Source of the DNA: Acidimicrobiaceae bacterium
GTDB lineage: Bacteria > Actinomycetota > Acidimicrobiia > Acidimicrobiales > Aldehydirespiratoraceae
Direction: 5' to 3'
DNA: 51,818 bases
Assembly: GCA_009837445.1 (NCBI GenBank)
Contig: VXTM01000021.1
Location: forward strand, 390,271-442,088
Position numbers and translations under genes: made by a program. Numbering within the stretch: the stretch's first letter is position 1; the number at the start of each line of letters is the position of its first letter. The notes under the pieces are model-generated. The model searched no databases. It was not told the origin of the DNA and saw only the letters and a program-made list of their open reading frames with translations. This document shows positions 16,045 to 24,047 of the stretch, piece by piece.

Positions 16045-16173
16045 CTAGGTCCGGCGACTCGGATCGGGGGTGGAGCTGGCGGGGATTCGCCAGTCGGTCC
16101 AGCTTGCCGTAGCTAGCGGCCAGCCACCTCCAAGGTCACAACGCATAAAGCACTCAGCTGGACCACCTCCTTT
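16045..16173 (-). other. putative leader RNA or small-ORF region with a perfect Shine-Dalgarno
   Basis: In the 311-bp gap 15915-16225 the minus strand carries an unusually strong ribosome site, AAAGGAGGT (16165-16173). Two short frames follow: GTG at 16153 encodes only five residues, and ATG at 16146 encodes 33 residues ending at 16045. The 33-residue frame includes GGGWPLATASWTDWRIP and contains three Trp. Spacing from the ribosome site (12 and 18 nt) is too long for either start, so the exact product is unclear. The region ends in the strong hairpin at 15939-15967. I do not recognise the family with certainty. Confidence 0.4.
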
Positions 16174-16225
16174 CCTTGGTGGCACCAGTCAACCACACAG
16201 TCGCCCCTCGCGCCACGCTTTCTGC

Positions 16226-16687
16226 TCACGGTTGCCGGTCACGAGGCGGGGGCTCGCCGGCGCTGAGGGCGCCTATCTCGGCCAGGTAGGCGAGCTGGGC
16301 CTCAAGGATGCACACCACGTCGACCGGATCGGGGCCGCCCTCCGCAAGCGATCGGGCCACCACCGCGTCGGTTGCCGCGTCGGTGTCCGCCACCGCCATA
16401 CCGTCCACAGCCACCGCGGAGTCACCGAGCTCCTGGCCGTGGGAGGTGGCCAGACCCACCGCCGCGAACCAGTCGAGGTGCCAGCCCAGTACCTTCCTCA
16501 CGTCGTCGTAGCTGATCCTGGCTGTGACCTCGTCGGGCAGGCGGTCGGCCACATAATCGACGGCTGCGGCCAGCCGGTAGACCGACGGAGCGGTCTCGTG
16601 CTCCAGGCGCCCGACCGCGATCCCCACCGACACGAACGCGATCGCCACCACCGCGGCCAGGCCGACCGCGGCGATCAGCCAGATCAC
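16226..16687 (-). CDS. conserved hypothetical membrane-anchored protein
   Basis: A 153-residue protein with one N-terminal membrane helix (residues 2-25), followed by a soluble part that begins at GRLEHETAPSVYRLAAAVDYVADRLPDEV. No catalytic motif is evident. The stretch VLGWHLDWFAAVGLAT and the later AQLAYLAEIGALS are helical. It lies 18 nt downstream of the acyl-CoA dehydrogenase on the same strand and may be cotranscribed. GTG start. Function unknown. Confidence 0.65.
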   Translation of the reverse strand: MIWLIAAVGLAAVVAIAFVSVGIAVGRLEHETAPSVYRLAAAVDYVADRLPDEVTARISYDDVRKVLGWHLDWFAAVGLATSHGQELGDSAVAVDGMAVADTDAATDAVVARSLAEGGPDPVDVVCILEAQLAYLAEIGALSAGEPPPRDRQP

Positions 16688-16705
16688 GGCGCCCGCCGTA
16701 CCGCT

Positions 16706-17821
16706 CTAGAGGCCGATGCGCTGGGCCAGGAGTTCCCGATGGTAGGTGGGGTCTCCGAAGAGGAGTTCGGAACTCTTGGCCCGCTTGAAGTAGAGGTGCG
16801 CGGGGTGCTCCCAGGTAAATCCGATCCCGCCGTGGATCTGGATGTTCTCGGCCGCGGCGTGGAAGTAGGCCTCCGAGCAGTAGCTCTTGGCCAGCGACGC
16901 CACCTGGGGCAGCTCGTCGTTCATCTCGGCCGCGCACCAGCCTGCGTAGTAGGCGGCCGACTTGGCCGACTCCACCTCCAGCAGCATGTCGGCACACTTG
17001 TGCTTGATGGCCTGGAACGAGCCGATGGGCCGCCCGAACTGCACCCGGACCTTGGCGTACTCGACCGACATGTCGAGGCAGCGCTGGGCTCCGCCCACCT
17101 GCTCAGCGGCCAGGGCCACCGAGGCAAGGTCGAGCACGCCCTCCAGCACCGGCCATCCCTGGCCCTCGGTGCCGATGAGCGTGGCCTCCACGCCCTCGAA
17201 GGTGAGCTTGGCCTGCTTGCGGGTCTGGTCCATGGTCGACAGCGCCGTCCGGGTCAGCCCGTCGGCACCGGGATCCACCGTGAACAGCGAGACGCCGCCG
17301 CCGGTGCGGGCGGCCACGATCAGCAGGTCGGCGGTGTGCCCGTCGAGGACGTACATCTTGACGCCGTCCAGCCGCCACCCGCCGTTCTCGGCCGTCGCGG
17401 CCATGGTGATGCCGGGCTCGTCCCAGCGGCCGTTCTGCTCGGTGAAGGCCAAGGTCCCCCGGGTCTCACCCGAGGCAATGCCCGGCAGGTGGGCCTGCTG
17501 GGCCGACTCGTCCCCGCTGAGCATCAGCGTGTTGGCAGCCATCACCGCCGAGGAGAAGTAGGGGGCGCACAGCAGCGACCGCCCCATCTCCTCGAGCACG
17601 ACGACCTGTTCGATGCGGGTGAAGCCCTGGCCGCCGTACTCCTCGGGGATGGTCAGGGCGGGCAGGCCCATCTGCTCGGACATCTGGGCCCACACGTCGG
17701 GGTCGAAGCCCCGCTCGGTGTCCATCTGCTCCCGGACCGCGGACTCGGGCGACTTCTCCTCCAGGAAGCTGCGAACGAAGTCTCGAAGCTGCTCCTGCTC
17801 ATCGGTGAATGCGAAGTTCAC
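16706..17821 (-). CDS. acyl-CoA dehydrogenase family protein
   Basis: A 371-residue flavoenzyme of the acyl-CoA dehydrogenase superfamily. The N-terminal helical domain (MNFAFTDEQEQLRDFVRSFL) is followed by PEEYGGQGF and LAFTEQNGRWD in the middle beta domain, and by VQFGRPIGSFQAIKHKCADM and IHGGIGFTWEHPAHLY in the C-terminal domain. The last two blocks resemble the FadE enzymes of actinobacterial lipid and sterol side-chain degradation. The usual C-terminal base is not obvious in the visible tail. Substrate unknown; there is no beta-oxidation cluster beside it. Confidence 0.88.
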   Translation of the reverse strand: MNFAFTDEQEQLRDFVRSFLEEKSPESAVREQMDTERGFDPDVWAQMSEQMGLPALTIPEEYGGQGFTRIEQVVVLEEMGRSLLCAPYFSSAVMAANTLMLSGDESAQQAHLPGIASGETRGTLAFTEQNGRWDEPGITMAATAENGGWRLDGVKMYVLDGHTADLLIVAARTGGGVSLFTVDPGADGLTRTALSTMDQTRKQAKLTFEGVEATLIGTEGQGWPVLEGVLDLASVALAAEQVGGAQRCLDMSVEYAKVRVQFGRPIGSFQAIKHKCADMLLEVESAKSAAYYAGWCAAEMNDELPQVASLAKSYCSEAYFHAAAENIQIHGGIGFTWEHPAHLYFKRAKSSELLFGDPTYHRELLAQRIGL

Positions 17822-17913
17822 GTGGGACTCTCCTGAGAATCGAACCTGGCCGCCAAGCTATCGGGCCGCCCCAGCTATGGGGTGTCCCCGTAGTGCCCGC
17901 CCCGGCGCGGCCG

Positions 17914-17919
17914 TAGGAT
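17914..17919 (+). promoter_or_regulatory. -10 box (TAGGAT) of sufC-sufS-sufU
   Basis: TAGGAT lies 6 nt before the GTG start of sufC, consistent with a leaderless transcript. The same bases contain AGGA, which could instead act as a weak ribosome site. Confidence 0.4.
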
Positions 17920-17925
17920 CGGAGC

Positions 17926-18684
17926 GTGCCCGCAGCACCGCTCTTCGAGATCGACGGCCTGCATGTGGCCACCGCCGACGGCGGCGTCGAGATACTGCGC
18001 GGCGTAGACCTCGTGGTCGGCGCGGGCGAACTGCACGCCCTCATGGGTCCCAACGGGTCGGGCAAGTCCACCCTGGCCTCCACCCTGCTCGGCAGCCCCG
18101 AGTACGAGGTGACCAGCGGCTCGATCCGCTTCAAGGGCGAGGACATCACCTCCTGGCCCCCGGAGGTGCGGGGCAAGGCCGGCCTGTTCCTGGCCTTCCA
18201 GTACCCCCAGGAGATCCCGGGCGTTTCGGTGAGGAACTTCCTCACCCAGGCCCTGCAGGCCCGCAAAGGCACCGACGTCAGCTCGATCGAGACCTACATG
18301 ACCATGGTCGAGTGGATGGAGCGCCTGGCCATCGACTCGCAACTGATGGATCGCCACCTCAACGAGAAGTTCTCCGGCGGCGAGAAGAAGCGCAACGAGA
18401 TACTCCAGATGGCGGTGCTGGAACCGGAGATGGCCATCCTCGACGAGACCGACACCGGCCTAGACATCGACGCCCTGCGCATCGTCGCCACCGGCCTGAA
18501 GGAGGTCCGGTCGGAGCGGCCGGAGCTGGGCGTCCTGGCCATAACCCACTTCCAGCGCATCCTCACCGCCGGTCTTGAGCCCGACCGGGTGCATGTGATC
18601 ATGGGCGGCCGCATCACCACCAGCGGCGGCCCCGAGCTGGCCGATCAGCTCGAACGCGAGGGCTACGAGCGGTTCGCGTCGTGA
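17926..18684 (+). CDS. sufC: Fe-S assembly ATPase SufC (copy 1)
   Basis: The ABC-type ATPase of the SUF Fe-S scaffold. The 252 residues have Walker A GPNGSGKS (41-48), the SufC-specific FLAFQYPQEIPGVSV, the signature KFSGGEKKRNEI, and Walker B/D-loop LDETDTGLDID, with His in ITHFQRI. The GTG start is close to a -10-like box. It is followed by sufS with a 4-bp GTGA overlap. A second SufC is encoded at 26604-27401 beside sufD, so the two may differ in partner or timing. Confidence 0.95.
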   Translation: MPAAPLFEIDGLHVATADGGVEILRGVDLVVGAGELHALMGPNGSGKSTLASTLLGSPEYEVTSGSIRFKGEDITSWPPEVRGKAGLFLAFQYPQEIPGVSVRNFLTQALQARKGTDVSSIETYMTMVEWMERLAIDSQLMDRHLNEKFSGGEKKRNEILQMAVLEPEMAILDETDTGLDIDALRIVATGLKEVRSERPELGVLAITHFQRILTAGLEPDRVHVIMGGRITTSGGPELADQLEREGYERFAS

Positions 18685-19922
18685 GTGGAGAGGGCAGCGA
18701 GCTAGGAGCGGGTACCCGCGCTGACTTCCCCCTGCTGGGGAGGGAGGTGCGCGGCCGGCCCATCATCTACCTCGACTCGGCTGCGTCGTCGCAGAAGCCC
18801 CGGTGCGTTCTCGACGCCATGAACAGCTACTACGAGACGATCAACGCCAACGTCCACCGGGGCGCGTATGAGATCGCAGCCCAGGCCACCGAGGCCATGG
18901 AGGCGGCCCGGACGGCCGTTGCCCGGTTCGTCAACGCGCCCTCGGCCGACGAGATCGTGTTCACCAAGAACGTCACCGAGGCCATCAACCTGGTGGCCCG
19001 GTCCTGGGGTGGGGCCAACCTCGGACCCGGCGATGCCGTGGTGATCACCGAGATGGAGCACCACGCCAACATCGTGCCGTGGCACATCATGGCAGCCGAG
19101 AAGGGCTTCGAGCTGCGCTGGATCGGCGTCAGCGCCGACGGGCAGCTCGATCTCAGCAACCTGGACCGGCTGCTCGACGGGGCCAAGCTGCTGGGCGTAA
19201 CCGCCATGAGCAACGTGCTGGGCACACTCAACCCAGTACGCCGGCTAGCCGACGCCGCCCACGACGCCGGAGCGCTGGTTCTGGTCGACGCAGCCCAGTA
19301 CGTTCCGCACCTGCCCACCGATGTGCAGGCGCTCGGCGCCGACTTCCTGGGATTCACCGGCCACAAGATGTGCGGGCCAACCGGAATCGGGGTGCTGTGG
19401 GCCCGGGCCGAGCTGCTGGAGGCCATGCCGCCGTTCCTCGGGGGCGGCGAGATGATCCTCGACGTGCGCAAGGACGGCTTCCTGCCCAATCACATCCCCC
19501 ACAAGTTCGAGGCCGGAACCCCGCCCATCGCCGAGATCGTCGGTCTCGGCGAGGCAGTGCGCTACCTCGACGGGCTGGGCATGGACCGGGTGCGTGAGCA
19601 CGAGGTGAGCCTCACCGCCTACGCACTGCGCACGCTCCAGGACCGCTACGGCCCGGAACTCGCGGTGCACGGACCGTCGGAGCCGGCCTGCCGGGGCGGG
19701 GTCCTGTCGATGAGCTTCCGAGACATCCACCCCCACGACCTCTCCCAGGTGCTCGACGACCGGGGCGTGTGCGTGCGGGCCGGCCACCACTGCGCCAAGC
19801 CCCTCATGCGCCACCTCGGGGTCCCGGCCACCACCCGGGCCTCGCTGTACGTCTACAACGACACGGCCGACGTGGACGCCCTCGCCGACGCCCTCGGCGC
19901 GGCGGGCGAGTTCTTCGGGTAG
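18681..19922 (+). CDS. sufS: cysteine desulfurase SufS
   Basis: A PLP enzyme that mobilises sulfur from cysteine for cluster assembly; related enzymes can also act on selenocysteine. The 413 residues have the PLP Lys229 in FTGHKMCGPTG and the catalytic Cys371 in RAGHHCAKPLM. Other group II blocks are YLDSAASSQKP, VHRGAYE and EMEHHANIVPW. GTG start overlapping the sufC stop; sufU follows 13 nt later, so the three form one operon. Confidence 0.95.
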   Translation: MSGEGSELGAGTRADFPLLGREVRGRPIIYLDSAASSQKPRCVLDAMNSYYETINANVHRGAYEIAAQATEAMEAARTAVARFVNAPSADEIVFTKNVTEAINLVARSWGGANLGPGDAVVITEMEHHANIVPWHIMAAEKGFELRWIGVSADGQLDLSNLDRLLDGAKLLGVTAMSNVLGTLNPVRRLADAAHDAGALVLVDAAQYVPHLPTDVQALGADFLGFTGHKMCGPTGIGVLWARAELLEAMPPFLGGGEMILDVRKDGFLPNHIPHKFEAGTPPIAEIVGLGEAVRYLDGLGMDRVREHEVSLTAYALRTLQDRYGPELAVHGPSEPACRGGVLSMSFRDIHPHDLSQVLDDRGVCVRAGHHCAKPLMRHLGVPATTRASLYVYNDTADVDALADALGAAGEFFG

Positions 19923-19935
19923 GAGGGAGTCAGTC

Positions 19936-20424
19936 GTGGCCGGGCTGGAGGACCTCTACCGGGAGATCATCCTCGACCACTACCGCAACCCCCGTAACCG
20001 CGGCGAGCTTGAGGTCCCTCCCGCCGTCCAAGCCGTGGGTTTCAACCCGCTGTGCGGAGACGAGGTGATCGTCTACGTGGAAGTGAGCGACGGTGTGATT
20101 ACTGAAGTGTCCACCGGCGGTCAGGGATGCTCCATCAGCCAGTCGTCGGCGTCGATGATGTCCACCGCGGTCAAGGGCCGGACGGTCGCGGAGGTGCGGC
20201 GGCTGGTGCAGGCCTTCAAGCGGATGATGTCAATCCACGGCAGCGGCATCGGCGGCACGGGCGACGAGCTCGACGATGAGCCCGGCAGCGGCAACGGCGC
20301 CGGCGACGTGAAGCTCGGCGACCTCGAGGCCCTGCAAGGTGTGGTGAAGTTTCCGGTGCGCATCAAGTGCGCCACCCTGTCGTGGAACACCCTCGTCCAA
20401 GCCCTGGACGAGACCCTCGGCTGA
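19936..20424 (+). CDS. sufU: Fe-S assembly sulfurtransferase SufU
   Basis: A zinc-binding sulfur acceptor for SufS. The 162-residue protein has the ligands Cys40 and Asp42 (NPLCGD), Cys65 (GQGCSIS) and Cys145 (RIKCATL). An insertion between the second and third Cys (about residues 100-118, GGTGDELDDEPGSGNG) is longer than in the classical IscU, fitting the SufU type. GTG start. It converges with the helicase gene at 20434 with only 9 bp between the stops and no obvious terminator. Confidence 0.93.
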   Translation: MAGLEDLYREIILDHYRNPRNRGELEVPPAVQAVGFNPLCGDEVIVYVEVSDGVITEVSTGGQGCSISQSSASMMSTAVKGRTVAEVRRLVQAFKRMMSIHGSGIGGTGDELDDEPGSGNGAGDVKLGDLEALQGVVKFPVRIKCATLSWNTLVQALDETLG

Positions 20425-20433
20425 GCGGACGAT

Positions 20434-23235
20434 CTACCGGTTCAAGTCGGCAAACAGGTCCTTGAGAGCTGCGCCGTATGCGGTGAGCCTGGCAGGGCCG
20501 ATGCCGCTTACTGCCAATAGACCTGCGTCCGTGACCGGCCGCTGCCGGGCCAACTGCCGGAGAGTGGCGTCGGAGAAGACCACGTAGGCCGGTACGCCGT
20601 CAGCTCTGCTGCGTTCCAGACGCCACTGACGCAGTTGCTCGAATGCCGCCGCGGCCTGAGGCTCGGCGGTCTCGTCGATCGGAGGGCTCTGCGACTTCGA
20701 CACGGACGCAGCCGGCTTGGCCGGTTGGTCGCGGCTCGGAGCCGCGGGACGCTCGGCCGGGATGCCCGACGGCTGGAGCTTGGAGCGCCACTGCATCTCC
20801 CTGATGAACGGCGACTGGGGGCCGTCGGCGACGATCAGCACCGACTCCGAGCCGCGGGTGATGGCGACGTGGAACACCCGGCGCTCCTCCTCGGTGTCGC
20901 TGGCCAGACGGTGGGGCATCAGGCCCTCTGTGGCCGACAGGACGATCACGTGGGGCCACTCCAAGCCCTTGACCCGGTGCACGGTAGCCAGCCGCACGCC
21001 CCGGCCCCACGACGGGCGACCGGCACGGGGATCCCCCTCCTCGTCGCCGCCGCGGCTGCCCTCGGTAAGGCGGTGCCGCAGCCAGTCCTCGAACTCGGTC
21101 GGGTCGCCGCAGTGGGGTGCCACCGACATGAGGGCCCGAAGATCGTCGCCGTGAGCCGATCGGTCCACTGCGCGGCGAGAGGCGTCGAGGCGCGCGTCGA
21201 GAGTCGCGCCGAGTTGGGTGCCGTCCCGTATTGCCTCCAGCAGGCCGAGAGTGTCGGCCCCGTCGCGGGCCATCCCGCCGAGGCGCTCAACATCGTCTGC
21301 GAAGTCCGATACCCGCTCCGCGGTCCGCGCGTCGGAGATGCGCCCGGCCAGCCGCCGTAGTCCGCCGGCGTTGTGCTGCTCCGCGATCCATTCGATCACC
21401 CGCGGCGATATGCCCCGGGGTGGTCGCCGGGCTGCCATGGCGAGGGCGTCGGCGGGCAACCGGGACGTTGCGGATGTGGCCAGCCGCAGCCAGGCCAGCA
21501 TGGAGGCGACGCCTGTGCGCTCCAGGAACCACGGGCCGACGGGGGCCATGCAGTCGATCCCGGCCTCCGACAGCAGGATCTGCGGGGCCAGCAGCGCGCT
21601 GTTGACCCTGGTCAGCACGGCGATGTCACGCGCCTCGGCTCCCGCGCCCATGAGGGCCCGCACATTCTCCACCACGGCCAGACCGCCGTCGCCGGCCGCC
21701 TCGACCGCCAAGGACCGGCCGGCGGCCGACCGTCCCGCCGCCGGCTCAATGTCCTTGGGGATGCGGTGGCGGTTGTGTGACAGCAGGTTGGACGCGGCCT
21801 CGACCACCTCGGGCGGGCAGCGGTAGTTGACACCCAGCAGGTGCCGGGCCGCGCCCGGGAAGAAGCGCTCGTATTCGATCAGCCAGCGGGGCGAGGCGCC
21901 TGAATAGCCGTAGATGGTCTGGTCGTCGTCGCCCACCCCGATGACCTCGGCCCTCGGGCCAGCCACCAGGCGGATCATGAGCAGGTGGGCCGGGGTCAGG
22001 TCCTGGAACTCGTCCACCAGCAGCACGCCGCACGCCCGGCGGGCCGCGGCCCTCGCCGCTGGGTCGGTGAGTAGCACGTCGATAGCCCGCACGATCTGGT
22101 GGTCAAAATCGACGGCGCCTCTCTCCTCCAGCGCCTCTGCGTAAGCCGGGGCCACGTCGGTGAAGCCCTCGACGTCGGGGGCGTAGTCGCGCTCGACATC
22201 GGCAGGATCGCGCAGCCCGAGCCGCGACGCGCTGAGTGCCTCGACCCACGGAGCCAGCGGGTCGGTCATGGCCCGGCGCCGACGACGGGGGGCGCGTTCC
22301 CCAACCAGTCCATGCAGCAGATCTCGCACCTCCCGCTCGTCGATCACCTCCACCCGGCCGTGGCGGGTGGGACGGGCGAAGGGGCCGGTGCCGTTGCACA
22401 CCGCCAGCGCCAGGCTGTTCAGGGTGCGCACCTCCAGGCCCTCGAGGTCGGCGGTGCGCTCCTGCATCTCGGCCCGGGCCCGCACGTTGTAGGCCACCAG
22501 ACACACCGCCGCAGGCGCCACGCCCAGGTCGCGCACCAACCATCGGGCCCGCTCGGTGAGCACCCGGGTCTTGCCCGACCCGGCCGGGGCCACGATGCAG
22601 GCACCACCGCCGAGATGGCCGACCGCCCGCCGCTGATCGGGCGCCAGATCGGCGACGGGCTCGCAGTCCCGCAGCGCGCCGAGGTCGCCCACAACCAAGT
22701 TGGCGGCCGGGATCAGTCCAGCGCCCTGCAGCTCACCGGCACCGAACGTGTCCAGAGGCCCGCCGTCGCACCAGGTGGGCTCGCCGGCAGGCAGCACGAC
22801 ATCGCCCGGCTCCCCCGCCGCGGCGGCGCGGGCACCCAGCGCCCGAGCCAGCTCCCGGGGAAAGAATCGCAGCTGCTCGGGATCCCGCGCATCCACCGCG
22901 TTGGCGGTCAGGAGATGGCTCCAAACCTCGTCGGTCAGCGTCAGGCCGGGTCCCCATTCCCACCACGGCTTCGCCAGCACAGGCTCGGCACCCGGCAGCG
23001 GCCCGTCCAATTCGATGACCAGCCGCTCACGCTCGTGCCACGCCGACCGCAGCCGGCGCCCGACCGCCGCGTCCGGCGATCCGATGGCGACCGTCACCCG
23101 GGGGCACCGCTCCCACGGCGCGGGCGGATCCTGACCGGAAGAAACCAGCACGCTGCGCCCCAGACAGTCCGGCCCGGCCACATGCTCAGCGCTATAGACG
23201 GCGGCAGCCTCGGCGCGGCGAGGGACCGCAGCCAT
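20434..23235 (-). CDS. UvrD-like superfamily 1 helicase with C-terminal HRDC domain
   Basis: A 933-residue DNA helicase. Motif I is APAGSGKT (216-223); motif II reads LLVDEFQD; motif III-like GVGDDDQTIYGYSGA and motifs V-VI TVHRVKGLEWPHVIVL and RRVFHVAITRG are intact. A C-terminal HRDC domain (DGVPAYVVFSDATLRQLA, then AVSGIGPARLTAYG) makes it UvrD2-like. The first 195 residues form an extra N-terminal domain ahead of the ATPase. The ATG at 23235 overlaps the stop of the dihydropteroate-synthase-like gene, so I reject the longer frame that begins further upstream. Confidence 0.88.
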   Translation of the reverse strand: MAAVPRRAEAAAVYSAEHVAGPDCLGRSVLVSSGQDPPAPWERCPRVTVAIGSPDAAVGRRLRSAWHERERLVIELDGPLPGAEPVLAKPWWEWGPGLTLTDEVWSHLLTANAVDARDPEQLRFFPRELARALGARAAAAGEPGDVVLPAGEPTWCDGGPLDTFGAGELQGAGLIPAANLVVGDLGALRDCEPVADLAPDQRRAVGHLGGGACIVAPAGSGKTRVLTERARWLVRDLGVAPAAVCLVAYNVRARAEMQERTADLEGLEVRTLNSLALAVCNGTGPFARPTRHGRVEVIDEREVRDLLHGLVGERAPRRRRRAMTDPLAPWVEALSASRLGLRDPADVERDYAPDVEGFTDVAPAYAEALEERGAVDFDHQIVRAIDVLLTDPAARAAARRACGVLLVDEFQDLTPAHLLMIRLVAGPRAEVIGVGDDDQTIYGYSGASPRWLIEYERFFPGAARHLLGVNYRCPPEVVEAASNLLSHNRHRIPKDIEPAAGRSAAGRSLAVEAAGDGGLAVVENVRALMGAGAEARDIAVLTRVNSALLAPQILLSEAGIDCMAPVGPWFLERTGVASMLAWLRLATSATSRLPADALAMAARRPPRGISPRVIEWIAEQHNAGGLRRLAGRISDARTAERVSDFADDVERLGGMARDGADTLGLLEAIRDGTQLGATLDARLDASRRAVDRSAHGDDLRALMSVAPHCGDPTEFEDWLRHRLTEGSRGGDEEGDPRAGRPSWGRGVRLATVHRVKGLEWPHVIVLSATEGLMPHRLASDTEEERRVFHVAITRGSESVLIVADGPQSPFIREMQWRSKLQPSGIPAERPAAPSRDQPAKPAASVSKSQSPPIDETAEPQAAAAFEQLRQWRLERSRADGVPAYVVFSDATLRQLARQRPVTDAGLLAVSGIGPARLTAYGAALKDLFADLNR

Positions 23236-24047
23236 CACGACTCGGCGACGACGCCGGCGCGCCGCATCGCTGCCAGTACCCGGTCGGGGCGGTGGCAGCG
23301 GCCGTAATCGAAGCCGGACCGTATGCATATCTCCAGTAGTTCGTCGTGCTGGTCGGTCTCCTTCCAGGGCAGCGGCAAGTAGATGGGCAGCCCGAAGGCC
23401 CGCAGGGCGTCGAGGTCCTCGTAGACCCGCTTCTGGTACCGGTAGCGGTCGGCCCATTCCCAGTCGGGCGGTCCGAAGCCGGTGCCGGGGTCGAGGATCA
23501 GCCGGTGCCGCTCGATGCCGGTTCCCTCTAAACGCGGCAACGAGCGGCGGAACCATGCGCAGATCGTCTCAACCGGATCGCCCGTCACATGCCGCGAGGC
23601 CTTGGGGTCGGTGCCCCACACGAACGGAACCACCACCGGCACGTCCTGCTCGACCGCGAGCCGGACCATGGCCGGGTTCTGAAGCCCGTCGGCCGCGTTG
23701 ATCATCGTGGCCCCGCACTCCAGGGCCCGGCGCATGATCTCGGGCTGCCAGGAGTCCACCGAGAGCGCCGCTCCCCGGTCCCGGCACAGCCCGGCGAGGG
23801 CCTGGACCTTGCCGTCGAGGCGGGCCCACTCGATCTCGATGTCCACGCGGGCGGCGAACTGCGTGGAGCCGGCCCCGCCGAGGTCGATGCCGGCGCAGCC
23901 GCCGTCGAGCAGCTCGCAGGCTCGGGCAACCGCGCTCTCGACCGTCGTCGTCACCGAGAAGTCGGCCAGCGAGTCGGGCGAGGCGTTGATGACGCCGTGC
24001 AGCCTCATCGAACCAACCGGTATCGCCGACTGCTCACCCCGGGGCAC
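23235..24047 (-). CDS. dihydropteroate-synthase-like protein (FolP2-like)
   Basis: A 270-residue TIM-barrel protein of the pterin-binding family: GVINASPDSLADFS, DLGGAGST, LSVDSWQPE, INAADG and LDPGTGFGPP correspond in order to the family blocks. The later SRK and RVHD blocks of true dihydropteroate synthase are not recognisable, so enzyme activity is doubtful. The pair with gpgS recalls the folP2-gpgS pair of mycobacteria. The GTG at 24047 overlaps gpgS by 14 bp; an ATG at 24008 is the alternative start. Confidence 0.75.
   Translation of the reverse strand: MPRGEQSAIPVGSMRLHGVINASPDSLADFSVTTTVESAVARACELLDGGCAGIDLGGAGSTQFAARVDIEIEWARLDGKVQALAGLCRDRGAALSVDSWQPEIMRRALECGATMINAADGLQNPAMVRLAVEQDVPVVVPFVWGTDPKASRHVTGDPVETICAWFRRSLPRLEGTGIERHRLILDPGTGFGPPDWEWADRYRYQKRVYEDLDALRAFGLPIYLPLPWKETDQHDELLEICIRSGFDYGRCHRPDRVLAAMRRAGVVAES

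Noticed and set aside
16151..16175. Plus-strand resemblance to the 3' end of 16S rRNA (CTGGACCACCTCCTTT)
   Set aside because: No rRNA gene precedes it. The likeness arises because the minus strand carries a perfect Shine-Dalgarno sequence.
23236..23556. Upstream extension of the helicase gene
   Set aside because: It overlaps the dihydropteroate-synthase-like gene and is Arg/Pro-rich; the ATG at 23235 overlaps that gene's stop as ATGA, a normal coupled start.
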